Of a stretch of DNA of 57,097 bases, positions 9,001 to 18,063 are shown in pieces (positions within the stretch are counted from its first letter, which is position 1; each line of letters starts with the position of its first letter). A program made the position numbers and the translations under genes. Location of the stretch: the NCBI GenBank assembly GCA_002811645.1, contig PDIP01000022.1:114320-171416 (forward strand), in the 5' to 3' direction. The DNA comes from Corallochytrium limacisporum. Its lineage: Eukaryota > Opisthokonta. Under the pieces are notes generated by a model. It made no database searches and was not told the origin of the DNA. It worked only from the letters and a program-made list of their open reading frames with translations.

Positions 9001-10289
9001 AGGGGGTGCGCCAGCTGCTCTACAATCGCGCCGAGCTAGTGAGCAGCGATCATCGACCCGTCATGGCCGTTTTCAATGTCTCCTGCCGCATTGTTGACCA
9101 GCGCCGTTACAACGAAGTCAAGCAGCGAGTTGCACGCCAACTCGAGGAGGACGCACTCGCTGTGACACTCAAGCCAATTGCGCCTGAGGTACAGGAAAAT
9201 ACCGTGCTCGAGTTGTTGCAAGCCCATGGCATTGGCATTACAGGGATAAAGATCTTGGGCGGACGGGCTGAACTGCGCGTGCCGTCGCGGGTCCATGCGA
9301 AGCTCATCTTGGAGCTGAGTCAGCAACAGCCGACCACACCTGGATCCGCGTGGCCTGGGGATCCCGCAACCGCTTCTGGCGCCGGATTGGAGTTGGCTGG
9401 ATTCCCGCTCGAGGCAATGGTGAAGGATAGCGAGGGCCAAGCTGTCGATCTTTCGGACGTTCAGTTGGAATCATCATCCTGGCCGGTCGGTAACGGGAAG
9501 TTAGTCGGCGACGGAGACACTACCACGATGCATTCCATGGTGTCACTCGAAGTGGGCACGGGATATGGAGGTTCTCCTGGAGCAGCATCACCCGTCATGC
9601 CACCCTCGCGTCCAATCAATCCGAAACGACTCTCTGCACTTACTGCTACAGGTGGTAGCGCTGCTGGGGTCGGCGGCGGTGGCGACAATGCGTCGCTGTA
9701 CTCATTTGATTCCGGCGCCGGCGCCGACAACCGCAGCGATTTTGATCCCTTCGAGGAGTATGACCGCTCGCAGCAACCCCAGCAGCCTGCGTTGGGCAGC
9801 GGCAGCGCGGGTATTGGCTCGCCCCCCCGTCCTTCTCCACCACCGCAGGCGCAATCTCCGCCGGAGTCGCGGCCTGGACCGAACCGACCAGCCCTCCCGC
9901 CGCCGATGCCGCCACAGCGACCGCAGTCCCAGCCCCCAATACCGCCTCGTCGACCAGAGATGCCGCCTACGGGTAATGTCTTTATTCAGCAGTCGCTATC
10001 CCCACAGTCGTCGCCGCGGGGCTGGCCACCAAAGCCACCAGCCCAGCATCAGCAGCAACTACCACCACAGCTGCAGCCACAGCAACCACAGTACAGTGAA
10101 GTTGACCAATTGCTGGGAAGCATTGACCAAGAGCTTCCGCAGCATCGGTCGGCGCCTGCTGCACCGATTGCGGCACCCCGGCGCGTGCCCCCGCCTTTGC
10201 CAGGGAATCATCCTAATCGGCCCCCGTCTTCCGTACCCACTAGGCCGCCCCGGCGCATTCCGAGACCCGGCGAGCAGCAGCCACGTTGA
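6006..10289 (+). CDS. Synaptojanin-type polyphosphoinositide phosphatase (Sac1 + 5-phosphatase)
   Basis: A 1427-residue protein with the full synaptojanin order. The N-terminal Sac domain (about residues 60-570) carries the catalytic CX5RT motif as NCLDCLDRTN near 464-473, so this half looks active. The inositol 5-phosphatase domain (about 690-1030) shows WNVNGG near 698, the GDFNYR motif near 911, PAWTDR near 986 and SDHRPVM near 1013. A short domain follows, and then a Pro/Gln-rich disordered tail (about 1230-1427) with many PxxP motifs suited to SH3 partners. In this family the Sac domain removes 3-, 4- and 5-phosphates from several PIPs. The second domain dephosphorylates PI(4,5)P2 in endocytosis and vesicle uncoating (yeast Inp52/Inp53). 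It is one uninterrupted frame. Linkers at 140-180 and 590-660 are Ser/Gly-rich. Confidence 0.96.
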   Translation: MTSPTKTYSVLTRNDSLVVRHNDRLDSLVFTTHGVSKYTVDDTSIIQEESTSLLDCSYVLGLLDLRNSNLLSVSGQYVNEYLVVVTFASTMFNGVSEGIGLDGHDAIFFGVRKVALVPIGHRRPQVLDGPRLSALSRDRSGGGMNDSQPQSSLQQSPSQSRAPLNSNGPYAGETPADSADRFSVPPEYVSLLKNVVKLLEDGSFYFASGYDLSHRMERQPNAVEAEQHNYALSHDARFLWNESLVEPLRDTGLDVSPWTVRLIRGHLAYAKLFLGDSQLHIMLISRLSGGRAGRRFQTRGVDDDGNVANYVETEVILYTDEFTTAMVQVRGSVPLFWEQTGLQLGAHKVKFPRTDEASAPAFQKHVDRMLEDFEKLYILNLLGSSKEGEKLLTDKFEFAVKNFGRQNDLIYQWFDMHSKTKGGRYDDGVRQMIEKVGSQLHDYGFYVSHYGSPLRFQLGVVRTNCLDCLDRTNMAMSYMSFEMLSEMMITVGVTEERYLHQVREKMKQMWGLNGDRLSIIYAGTGAMRADVTAKGKRTYTGRLQDFAKSATRLVQNNLGDRKVQDTIDLLLGKAKEKDDLMIAGGGGGSEDSRSMADAPSFGGAAPGSDLNSVSSGLDMGSLSLLDAGGAGGVTASPTKTSSAFPTTQSSSSPIPPPTQSTGVNLMVQTLNAQLQSKLAEYEHEFSQYQDVIVHIGTWNVNGGKNYGAEDMLPWLHCMVENSLQQSDMGSDDPGWSSNGSSRGVLPHVYVIGFQELVDLTAGNMMAADAQNRNMWEQELVQAMNKLGEVDQAHRANLSSTASAQIQADPYVLVRSEQLVGVGLFVFVKRSYTAHVRDMVVSKVKVGMHGLVGNKGGVACRMRLFDTRICFITAHLAAGQSNVHDRNEDFHDIMKQLRFGKGRRVAGHDMIFWFGDFNYRIDNTPIDEVKELIKTQEWTTLWAHDQLRTSRSAKKAFVGFQEGALTFAPTYKYDIGTQTYDTSEKQRIPAWTDRVLWQGKGVRQLLYNRAELVSSDHRPVMAVFNVSCRIVDQRRYNEVKQRVARQLEEDALAVTLKPIAPEVQENTVLELLQAHGIGITGIKILGGRAELRVPSRVHAKLILELSQQQPTTPGSAWPGDPATASGAGLELAGFPLEAMVKDSEGQAVDLSDVQLESSSWPVGNGKLVGDGDTTTMHSMVSLEVGTGYGGSPGAASPVMPPSRPINPKRLSALTATGGSAAGVGGGGDNASLYSFDSGAGADNRSDFDPFEEYDRSQQPQQPALGSGSAGIGSPPRPSPPPQAQSPPESRPGPNRPALPPPMPPQRPQSQPPIPPRRPEMPPTGNVFIQQSLSPQSSPRGWPPKPPAQHQQQLPPQLQPQQPQYSEVDQLLGSIDQELPQHRSAPAAPIAAPRRVPPPLPGNHPNRPPSSVPTRPPRRIPRPGEQQPR

Positions 10290-11018
10290 AGCCGGATGCA
10301 AAATGGTGCTGGGGAAGATCCAGGATCACTTTCGTCCGTGACGGGCTATTCAGGCACAGAACGATAATGAATAATGAACTTAGTAGTGAATCGATTTGGT
10401 CTTTGTTTTGATGCTTGATTGATGTGGTCCCAGGTTCAACGGTATGCCTTTCCACCCCTGCGCCCGATGCATTTTATGTCACACGGTTTCCGCGGTCGTT
10501 CTGGACCGACCTCCCCTCCCCGAGCGGGGGGATCCCTTCCCGCGCGTCTGGACGACCGTTGGGTCTCGCCGAACGGTGGCACAGCGGGCGAGCGGATTTG
10601 AGGGGCAGAGGAAGGCGTAGTGGGCACCCAAAGGAAGGGGAACCAGTTGGGCACCATCATTGTGTCTTCGTCAATAGTGGTTTGTTTGTGTTATATTACG
10701 GGGTGCTCTCCACGACTTCTTAAGAGGGCTTAGGACTGGTGATCTACGTAGTGGTATAACAGGATCCCGGGCATAGATTTTGTTTTTCAAAGATCTGTCG
10801 CTTTGTGTGGTGGAAATGCAACATGTAGAGAACAATTATGGGCCAGGTCCGCTAACGAATGCTGACCCTATGGGATATAGTCATGACTCACAACTAAAAC
10901 CATGAAAGCACGATAAGTGACATAGAACTACTATCAAACCATGCAGAAATGCAAACGAGAACAGGCAAAGTGAAGAATTTAGAGCGCACAACCCGCGGAT
11001 ACGAAGACGCAAACAGAC
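10290..11018. other. Intergenic region between synaptojanin and MON1 genes
   Basis: No gene seen. It contains the 3' flank of the synaptojanin gene and the upstream region of MON1. A GC hairpin, CCCC-GAGC-GGGG (10518-10531), lies about 490 bases before the MON1 start. Short open frames across this area have no recognisable protein character. Confidence 0.45.
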
Positions 11019-13685
11019 ATGAGAGCACCACGGGGATCGATGGAGATCTTTATTCTCTCAGAATCCGGAAAACCTGTGTACGCACGATACGGTGATGCTA
11101 GTGGACAGTCTGATGTCTTTGCCCTCATATCATCCATCATGTTCACTGGAGTCGAGATCGGTGGCAGTCTTCGCTTTGTTGATGTCGAGGACCCAGACAC
11201 GGTGGGTGGGGTCATGCGCACGGCGTTTCTGTTCCGGGCTGGGCTCGTCTTCGCGGCGGTGGCGCGGTCCGGGCCGATGCTTACGACCGATGATCTGCAG
11301 ATCAAGAGCGATACGCAAGCCGATGCTACTGCCTCGTCAGGGGTGCTGCTGCAATTGGCAGTACCCCGGCCGGAGCTTATGGCGAGCTACCTGCGGATTT
11401 GCTATGAAGAAATCGTCCTTACCTTGAGCGGAGCGCACATTCGCCGGACGCTAGACCGGTCTCCTGGGTTTGACTTACGCCGCATGCTCGTCGGTAATGA
11501 TCTCATTCTCAAGCGTATGCTTCAGGATGGCCATGACAGTTCCGATTTGTTGGCCCAAGATGGTATGGAGTCTAGCAACGAGGGTAGAGATGCGGGAGAA
11601 GAAACGACAGAGGGACTACCAACATCACAACCATTAGTATCGATGCAGAAACATCTGCTGCTCAACGGAGACGATGCCACTATGGTACACCGTCTGTGCC
11701 ATGCAATGGCCACACCGACGGTGATACCCATGGCTGAGTTCTGGCGCACACGGATTGTGCAGGCCATGACCGCGGCAGCAAAGGGCAAAGCCGCCGGAGG
11801 ACCGGGCGATGCCTCCGGACCCCCACCACCCCCGGGAATTTATGCACAAGTCCGAGCTGCACGGTATCGATCCGCGAGGCAGGCGACGACGGCCAGCACA
11901 GGAAATTCAGACACAGACACCGAAGAAGCGTCGATACCAATGCTTCCTCGAACTCAACCACCTGACGCAGCCCCGAACCGTCTGATGCTCAGCTGTCTGT
12001 TCGTGGCTACGCAGCCGCTGGCCTGCGTTCGTGGCCGTGGGTTTGAGAGCAGCAGTGGTGGAGGACCCAGCGGTGGCAGTGGGACCGGCTCGTCCGGGAA
12101 CCGGGGCAGTGGTACTAATGCTACCAGCGTCAAAGGCACAGAACCCAGCGGCGACCGCACAGTAACAATGGAGGATCTCATGCTTGTTCTCTCCTGGATT
12201 CACGCCAATCGTTCCTTCCGCACAGGCATCGGCGGTGGTGAGATGTGGGTCCCTATCTGCCTCCCTCGCTTTGACGACAGCGCATTTGTGCACTGCTACG
12301 TTGCGTTCATTGATGCCGAACTCAAGATTGGCCTGGTCTGCCTTAGTCCCCACCGCGACGATTTCTTTGAAGTCGCGCGCTATCGCGCGGCTTTGGAAGG
12401 TAGACTCTTCGCTGGACTACCACAGCAAATGGTCAATACGCACAATCTGCTGGAACGAAGCCATGGCACCTATCTCCGTGCCCTCCGAAGGAACGCCTCC
12501 AGTGGAGCGCTGAACACTGTTGCGGTATCAGAAGGGGTGGAACAGACGCAGCAGACCGAATTGACGGCTGGAACGGCAGGCGTCGTCGATGCCTCTACCA
12601 CCTCTGCTGACACCCGCTCCCAGGGTACAAATAGCAACGCCAGCGCTGCGGGAAGCACAGGCAGTACAGTGGACGTGACCTGGACGCTCATGGACATTAT
12701 TCTCAGCGAGCTGCAGGAAACGAATATGGTACGTCACCATCGGAACATGCTCCGCATTCCGTTGGTCCGTCACTACGTCATCCGTCATCGCACGCTCCGG
12801 CAAATTATCGTCGCTCCGACGGCACCGCCACGCACTTTGGAACGTTCTGAGACGCTGCCGGAGGTATTGCGCTGGTATTTGGACGATGCAACCTGGCTGG
12901 AGGATGGCAAAGATGAGAGCGGGCCTGTGAGATGGCAGTCTCCGGAGGATAGTCGACCATACGGCATGAAGGCTTCAAATCAGATATCTCAGGACAAGCC
13001 GGTGGTCTCCGGCGCTACTGGCACTACTGTCGCAGATGACAGTGCGGGCTGCAAAAAGGAGACGATGAAGAATTGTGGCATATCACAGTCTACCCCTGAA
13101 GATGAACGAGAGCTTTGCGGTGGTCATTCGCTGTCCCCCACGCTGCTCGATCTCAACGAAGACCAAATCGCCCGCCTACACCTCCGCGTGCGCCACCTAA
13201 ACTGGCAGATTGCTACAGAACGATACCTGCAGACCAGGACGCGACTCACAGGCACAGCAGTGGAGGCCGGTGGTGACAGTGCATTCGGAGATGCGCTGCA
13301 GACCGAAGTACGACAGCGTATGGAACGTTCGTATGTCCGCGCGGAGCAGCAGGCACATGCTCACCACAACCATTCCTCGTCATTCCGGCATAGTAGAAGT
13401 GGGAGTGGCACATCATCGACATCGGCGACAAATCCTGCCTCTAGCGCCCTTGCGAAACCGCCTGCGGTGCCAGCTTTAAAGGGACAAGGGTCGCGTACAC
13501 TGAAGTTCTACGAATTACGCACGAAAGACGGTGTGACGGTCGGCGTTAGCAGTGCGCAATACGAAATCTACGCTATGTTCAGCCCAGTGGCGTCCAATAC
13601 CACTATCAACAGTTCAATCAATTCCCTCGCCAAGGCCTTGGGCGAGAATGAGCGAAACCTCTTCATGTCACGTGCGGTACTTTGA
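11019..13685 (+). CDS. MON1: MON1, vacuolar fusion/Rab7 GEF subunit
   Basis: An 888-residue MON1 orthologue. The Mon1-Ccz1 dimer is the nucleotide exchange factor for Rab7/Ypt7 and drives early-to-late endosome, autophagosome and vacuole fusion. The N-terminus (FILSESGKPVYARYGD, near 10-25) is the characteristic start of the first longin domain. The C-terminus (FYELRTKDGVTVG, then AQYEIYAMFSP near 835-865) matches the last one. Conserved blocks between them (for example MLVLSWIHANRSFR and PICLPRFDD near 385-430) are separated by long Ser/Gly/Thr-rich insertions at about 175-210, 265-310, 345-375, 495-545 and 630-700. These make it longer than yeast or animal MON1. A second ATG seven codons in (11040) could also be the start. 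Confidence 0.93.
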   Translation: MRAPRGSMEIFILSESGKPVYARYGDASGQSDVFALISSIMFTGVEIGGSLRFVDVEDPDTVGGVMRTAFLFRAGLVFAAVARSGPMLTTDDLQIKSDTQADATASSGVLLQLAVPRPELMASYLRICYEEIVLTLSGAHIRRTLDRSPGFDLRRMLVGNDLILKRMLQDGHDSSDLLAQDGMESSNEGRDAGEETTEGLPTSQPLVSMQKHLLLNGDDATMVHRLCHAMATPTVIPMAEFWRTRIVQAMTAAAKGKAAGGPGDASGPPPPPGIYAQVRAARYRSARQATTASTGNSDTDTEEASIPMLPRTQPPDAAPNRLMLSCLFVATQPLACVRGRGFESSSGGGPSGGSGTGSSGNRGSGTNATSVKGTEPSGDRTVTMEDLMLVLSWIHANRSFRTGIGGGEMWVPICLPRFDDSAFVHCYVAFIDAELKIGLVCLSPHRDDFFEVARYRAALEGRLFAGLPQQMVNTHNLLERSHGTYLRALRRNASSGALNTVAVSEGVEQTQQTELTAGTAGVVDASTTSADTRSQGTNSNASAAGSTGSTVDVTWTLMDIILSELQETNMVRHHRNMLRIPLVRHYVIRHRTLRQIIVAPTAPPRTLERSETLPEVLRWYLDDATWLEDGKDESGPVRWQSPEDSRPYGMKASNQISQDKPVVSGATGTTVADDSAGCKKETMKNCGISQSTPEDERELCGGHSLSPTLLDLNEDQIARLHLRVRHLNWQIATERYLQTRTRLTGTAVEAGGDSAFGDALQTEVRQRMERSYVRAEQQAHAHHNHSSSFRHSRSGSGTSSTSATNPASSALAKPPAVPALKGQGSRTLKFYELRTKDGVTVGVSSAQYEIYAMFSPVASNTTINSSINSLAKALGENERNLFMSRAVL

Positions 13686-13833
13686 TCATATTGTATTGCC
13701 AATATAAGTGTGTCCGTCCATCCCCGTTTCTACAATGTCCTCATCCTGACAACCATATCCCCTGTTCACTAGTTGGATATTGATTTTCTTTGTACTACTA
13801 TTCTTTATTGGCCACAATTTGTCGATGCATCAA
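13686..13833. other. Convergent 3' spacer
   Basis: A 148-base A/T-rich spacer between the stop of MON1 (+) and the stop of the secreted-protein gene (-). Both transcripts must end here, and their 3' UTRs probably overlap. Confidence 0.5.
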
Positions 13834-14607
13834 TTAGTGCACTCCCGAATTGTCCACGACCACATCGAGCTTAACGGTTAGTGTCTGATCAAACTTCATA
13901 GCCGGCGTCACAGGTGTTAGAGAGCACAGCGCCAATTCGCACGGGTAGCGGTTCAATTGATGGTTCCGTGACTTGGCTGTCTGCGCCAGCGTGAACTCTG
14001 CATGAGCTTTACCCACCACTCCGTCTAAGTATATTTGAATCATTTCGTCCTCAGTATAAACATCTCCAGAGCTCGAATCGCAGAAAAAGGACCGCTCAAA
14101 TACCGAGAGGTCCGCAGCGCCTTCGTCGTTCATGGCAATTACCAGCGCTGCGTCTGAGGTTACTGTGTGCGAGGACCGACTGTCGATTGATGACGAGGAT
14201 CCACCACTGTTGTCGCCATTCTGTTGTGCTGAGTCGACCCCACCGTCCGTGGTACTGAGCTGGCGGTAACCGCTGCCGTGCGCGCTGATCGTCGCAGCGG
14301 GCAAGGATTTCTTGTCCGGAACAATGTGGTTGAGGAAATGCAACCTCTCCTGCAGTGGTATATGCCAGATTGGAGTTGACACATTAACCCGACCGTCCCC
14401 CTTAAGCACCAGGGACTGGATGGACCCGCAGTTGAGTGTAACTTCATACGTGACATAGTAGCCCTGTGCTGATACCTGATGTAGGAACTCAGGTTGCTTG
14501 GACAGGGCTTTGTCCGTCTCCATAGATGCCAACGCATTGGTGGAAGTGAAAATGATCAGCAATAGTGCCCATACGCACAGCGTCGTCCTGTGCAGTGGAT
14601 CTGACAT
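13834..14607 (-). CDS. Secreted or ER-luminal protein of unknown function
   Basis: I do not recognise the 257-residue product. Residues 1-27 form a typical signal peptide: short N-region, hydrophobic core (VWALLLIIF), then an Ala/Ser region with ALA-type cleavage near 25-28. No later membrane segment is visible, so it is probably soluble in the secretory pathway or secreted. The mature part alternates polar and beta-prone stretches (YYVTYEVTLNCGS; TLTVKLDVVV near the end), with a Ser/Gly-rich linker near 130-150. It has four Cys in the mature protein, which could form disulfides. It ends without an ER-retention signal. It shares a 1.5 kb divergent upstream region with SURF1. The frame has an ATG, normal codon use and a credible signal peptide, so it is likely real. 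An ER-membrane-complex accessory such as EMC10 was considered but not supported by motifs. Confidence 0.65.
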   Translation of the reverse strand: MSDPLHRTTLCVWALLLIIFTSTNALASMETDKALSKQPEFLHQVSAQGYYVTYEVTLNCGSIQSLVLKGDGRVNVSTPIWHIPLQERLHFLNHIVPDKKSLPAATISAHGSGYRQLSTTDGGVDSAQQNGDNSGGSSSSIDSRSSHTVTSDAALVIAMNDEGAADLSVFERSFFCDSSSGDVYTEDEMIQIYLDGVVGKAHAEFTLAQTAKSRNHQLNRYPCELALCSLTPVTPAMKFDQTLTVKLDVVVDNSGVH

Positions 14608-16127
14608 TTCCTCGGTTTTTCTGTTGCAAAGTATCCAACGAGATCTCTGTTGTCTGTTCGTCTCACATCTGAGGCTCTGTTTGTAGTTTACGTTCTATCA
14701 ACGGTACAGGTATGTTTTCTGTTGACCAAATCTACTTTCATGTACATATTCATTTTATATTTACAAATACCATTTTATTCCCTCAACTTATCACTGCACA
14801 CTGCAACCTCCGTGTCATTGCTGTCACCCGGAAGCCCGGTGCCAACAACCATTGCTGCCGCTTTGTGCTCCAACAATCGTCGTGCAGTGAAAGATGCGGG
14901 TTTCTCTTCTCCCCCCTTCCCCGGGTGAGGAACGGGGGAAGTCCCCCTTGCTATACAGCCCGCTGGGGAGGGGGGGGGGCGGGGAGAGAAAGGGGCCGAG
15001 TTTTTCCCCTTTCTCTCCTCCTTGCTCTCTTTGCGCGGATCTAAGTTTTAGCCTTTTTTTTTTGGGGGGGGGGGCAGGTAAGTGCGGATGTGGAGACACC
15101 GCACCGGGTGCGCGTGGACCCCTCTACACCGGGGGGAGGAGTTGAGTAAAGCAAAGCAGTCGTCTCTCCCGTTTATGTGTGTGTATGTGCGGTTGGTGTG
15201 CGTAGGGATCCCATGGATATATTGTGTGCAGGACCAAGGAAGAAAATATTACCGGCCGAGGCTGATGTGGGGTGCGCTGGGGTGTTCACAGGCGTGGGCG
15301 CTCGGATATGGGGAGCTGTGACAGGTGGTATGGAAAGTATGGAGACATGCTGTGCGGTAGTTGTGTCATTGTGTGCAAAGTAAAACGCGAGCCAGGGCAG
15401 GCGTGAATAATGCGTGGTGATTCAGAAATTTTGCCGACCTGGCCTAGATGAACAGGATTGCTGGCGTGTCCAAAGCACCACCATTTTCCAATCTCCGAAC
15501 TTTGGTCGTCGTGTAGCGAACGCGCCTGTGCCCAACTGGCACAACAACAGACTGCTGAAAATCGGGCGACATCCAAGGGAACGATGGGGTTGGAATTCCG
15601 TACGTAGTAATGCATGACGATGGGTATTGAATACCATCCCCATGGGAGGAAGGCGCTATTTTCGAGCAATCTCCTGCTGCTGTCCGTTTCTAATTCTAAT
15701 TCTCGTCCGGGGCCTATTTTATCCGCAGCAAAAGCGGGGGCCGGTGCGGGTCGATTTTCTGCCCTCGGACGGGTGACGACAGAGCTCGGACAGGCACACT
15801 CCCCCCCGGGGGGGGGCCCTCCGGCCAACGAGACCAGAGTGGCTGTTGTGGCCCCAGCTCAGCAGGTGGGTGCCGTTGTGGCTGAGAGGTGGGTTGGGCA
15901 CTTACACTGTGCCCTTGTGAGGTTCGGTCAGGGAGCTGTATCTGTGTAGGTAGAAGGGTTGCCAGGTTGATCGCATGAAATCAGGATACTGTTGCTCGTT
16001 GTAAATTTTAGTGTACACTACTACGACAGCGATGATCCGGGGATAGCGCAGGTTTTGCATATCTGCTGAAGTCTTATAGAAACAGCAAGGAAGGGAACCA
16101 CAATTGCACGAACCTGACACCAAGAAA
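14608..16127. promoter_or_regulatory. Divergent upstream region (secreted protein / SURF1)
   Basis: No gene supported. The left part holds a GC hairpin (CTTCCCCG ... CGGGGGAAG, about 14917-14951), CT/GGGG tracts and T9 next to G10 near 15052-15073. The right part holds C7 joined to G9 at 15801-15816, about 310 bases before the SURF1 start. Short frames in both directions look like chance. Confidence 0.45.
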
Positions 16128-17015
16128 ATGTTTAGACTGACAGTTTTCAGTTCTTTGAAGCAGAGAGTATCATCAGGTACTGCGCCACGAATGCGAAGCA
16201 AGCTGGCCTACAGGGCGTACGCCACCCGACCAGATTCGGCAGCTCAGTCAAGTGGCTCCTTTGATCCGGGCTTTGATATGGGTACCGCCGTACTATACGT
16301 GATACCATTGATCACTTTTGGTCTAGGAAGCTGGCAGATCAAGCGTCTGTTTTGGAAGCGAGAGTTGCAGGCTAACATTGATGGGAACGTGACTAAGGAA
16401 CCGATCGATATTTCCAAACGATCCGATTTCGACCAACTAGGCCAGGACTATACCTTCCGTCGCGTGCGTCTGCACGGCACAATCGAGAACCAAAACGAGT
16501 ACTATCTCGGGCCTCGTGCTCTGGTTGGTGATGATCGGGTCATCATGAACGCTGGTGAGCAAGGTTATCAGGTAGTCGTTCCCTTTGTGCTCAAGGATGG
16601 GACACGGATCATCCTCAACCGCGGCTGGGTGCCCATGTCAAAGATGGAGCCGGCCACACGACCCAGTGGACAGATCGAGGATGAAACAGAGGTGGTGGCC
16701 GTGACACGTAAGGGAGAGAAAGCTAATTCGTTCGTGCCTGACAATCAGTGGGAGAACCGTCGATTGTTCAGCATGGACGTCGATAGTTTTGCGGCCAAGA
16801 ATAACACTCTACCTTTCGTTATGGATGCGGATGCGGTCTCAGCTCCTCCCGGAGGGATTCCGTACGGCAGCCAGACCAACATTAAACTCCGTGACGAGCA
16901 CCTGCAGTACGTGATCACTTGGTACAGTCTGACCGGGTTCTTGCTGTACGGCCTCTACGTCTTCCGGAATCAACGCAGAGCGGCCGCGGCACTCCGAGCA
17001 CCGCCGAAGTTCTGA
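16128..17015 (+). CDS. SURF1: SURF1/Shy1, cytochrome c oxidase assembly factor
   Basis: A 295-residue inner mitochondrial membrane protein of the SURF1 family. The family helps insert heme a and build the Cox1 module of complex IV. Residues 1-35 are basic, hydroxylated and free of acidic residues, as in a mitochondrial targeting sequence. The first membrane helix is about 52-68, followed by the family signature GSWQIKRLFWK. The intermembrane domain includes FRRVRLHG, EYYLGPR and ILNRGWVP motifs. The second helix (about 265-284) follows the LRDEHLQYVITWYSLT signature. The two-helix layout and length fit the family. The ATG at 16128 is chosen because only a TTG lies further upstream and the resulting N-terminus is a good presequence. 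Confidence 0.95.
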   Translation: MFRLTVFSSLKQRVSSGTAPRMRSKLAYRAYATRPDSAAQSSGSFDPGFDMGTAVLYVIPLITFGLGSWQIKRLFWKRELQANIDGNVTKEPIDISKRSDFDQLGQDYTFRRVRLHGTIENQNEYYLGPRALVGDDRVIMNAGEQGYQVVVPFVLKDGTRIILNRGWVPMSKMEPATRPSGQIEDETEVVAVTRKGEKANSFVPDNQWENRRLFSMDVDSFAAKNNTLPFVMDADAVSAPPGGIPYGSQTNIKLRDEHLQYVITWYSLTGFLLYGLYVFRNQRRAAAALRAPPKF

Positions 17016-17358
17016 ACAGTGTTTTTGTTGAAGTTCACATCTTAATCCGTAATTAGACGCAATTCAAAAGAAACATATCCGTCTTAATGTTAAAGCTCTG
17101 TTCATGCTTGTGTCTCATGTGGAGGGCCCGCCTAGGGCCCCGCACAGCCTCCCTCCCGGACTGTTGAGCCCACCCACCCTCCCGGAGTGCCACGCGGTAG
17201 TTGGGTACTTCAGTCACGAGAGCGGCATTGGTTACACAACGCAAGTTGTTTCTTTGTATTCACCAGGCAGGAGAAGTATGTGATCTAAGAACTACTAGTC
17301 AAACTCGGGATGTACCGAAAACTCCATTATTTTGAAGTGAACACTTGAATACAGGAAT
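17016..17358. other. Spacer between SURF1 and Abitram genes
   Basis: 343 bases without a gene. A GC-rich patch with GGGCCC repeats and CCCACCCACCC lies at about 17124-17175, some 200 bases before the Abitram start. The last 100 bases are A/T-rich. Confidence 0.4.
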
Positions 17359-17961
17359 ATGGCAGCAGTGCGTGCTGTACCAGTCTTTGAGCGGTACTAC
17401 TACAGTTGTATGCACAGTGTCGACACGGAGGGCAAGCCCGAGGAAGATCTGTATCTGCGATACCACAACAATGGTCTAGTAATCCTAGGAATTGATCGCA
17501 GCCACTGGTTATACCAACAGAAGAATAGCATAGAGATCAAAACTGTCGACTTTGGTAACCGCTTGAATCAGCAGGCCAAGGGTAAATCGAAGAAAGGGTC
17601 AGTACTCTTGGCCAAAAACACTGTCGTAGGTCGCGTATTTCTGAAAGATGGCCGAGAAATTCAGATCCGTGCCGGCCTCAAAGCACAGCTGCTTGAGGTG
17701 AATGAGCGCCTGATCAAGGAACCGGAACTGTTGCTGCAGTACCCAGAGGAGGAAGGTTACCTTGCGGTGCTGTCGCTGCGAAAGGGACAGAGGCCGGAAA
17801 ATGCTCCAGGACTGCTAAATGAACAAGCTTACTTGGACCATCTGAACAGCCGGAAGGGTAGAGCAGGTGGTGCAGGGGATGGTCTAGTGTCCACTGCAAT
17901 AGAACACGATGAGGGAAGGAATCACGATAGTGATCCAAATAAAATGGAGCAAGAAATCTAG
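17359..17961 (+). CDS. ABITRAM: Abitram (Simiate) family protein
   Basis: A 200-residue protein of the small, widely conserved Abitram family, which has a biotinyl/lipoyl-like (glycine cleavage H-like) fold. In animals the protein is found at nuclear speckles and at actin filaments; its biochemical role is not settled. The match is by conserved blocks: an N-terminal VFERYYYSC followed by a His-Asn-Gly segment (LRYHNNGLVILG), KGKSKKGSVLL near 75-85, and the family hallmark LLEVNERLIKEPELL followed by EEGYLAVL near 113-140. Residues after about 165 are a variable polar tail rich in Gly, Asp and Glu. Length is close to the family norm. It is tail-to-tail with PAN3, with only 102 bases between the stops. 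Confidence 0.85.
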   Translation: MAAVRAVPVFERYYYSCMHSVDTEGKPEEDLYLRYHNNGLVILGIDRSHWLYQQKNSIEIKTVDFGNRLNQQAKGKSKKGSVLLAKNTVVGRVFLKDGREIQIRAGLKAQLLEVNERLIKEPELLLQYPEEEGYLAVLSLRKGQRPENAPGLLNEQAYLDHLNSRKGRAGGAGDGLVSTAIEHDEGRNHDSDPNKMEQEI

Positions 17962-18063
17962 AGGAAAAGTGAAGCAGAATACGGTTAGATCATAAGAATA
18001 AAGCTATATTGTAATCATCATTAGAGATAATGAAATAGGCAAAGTGTTAATATGGAGGATACT
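17962..18063. terminator. Convergent 3' spacer with polyadenylation signal
   Basis: A 102-base A/T-rich spacer between Abitram (+) and PAN3 (-). AATAAA-type words at about 17997 on the plus strand could serve the Abitram transcript. The two transcripts probably overlap at their 3' ends. Confidence 0.4.

Noticed and set aside
6006-13685. Synaptojanin-MON1 pair as a functional gene cluster
   Set aside because: Both act on endosomal membranes, but they have separate long upstream regions and the neighbours are unrelated housekeeping genes; adjacency is more likely chance.
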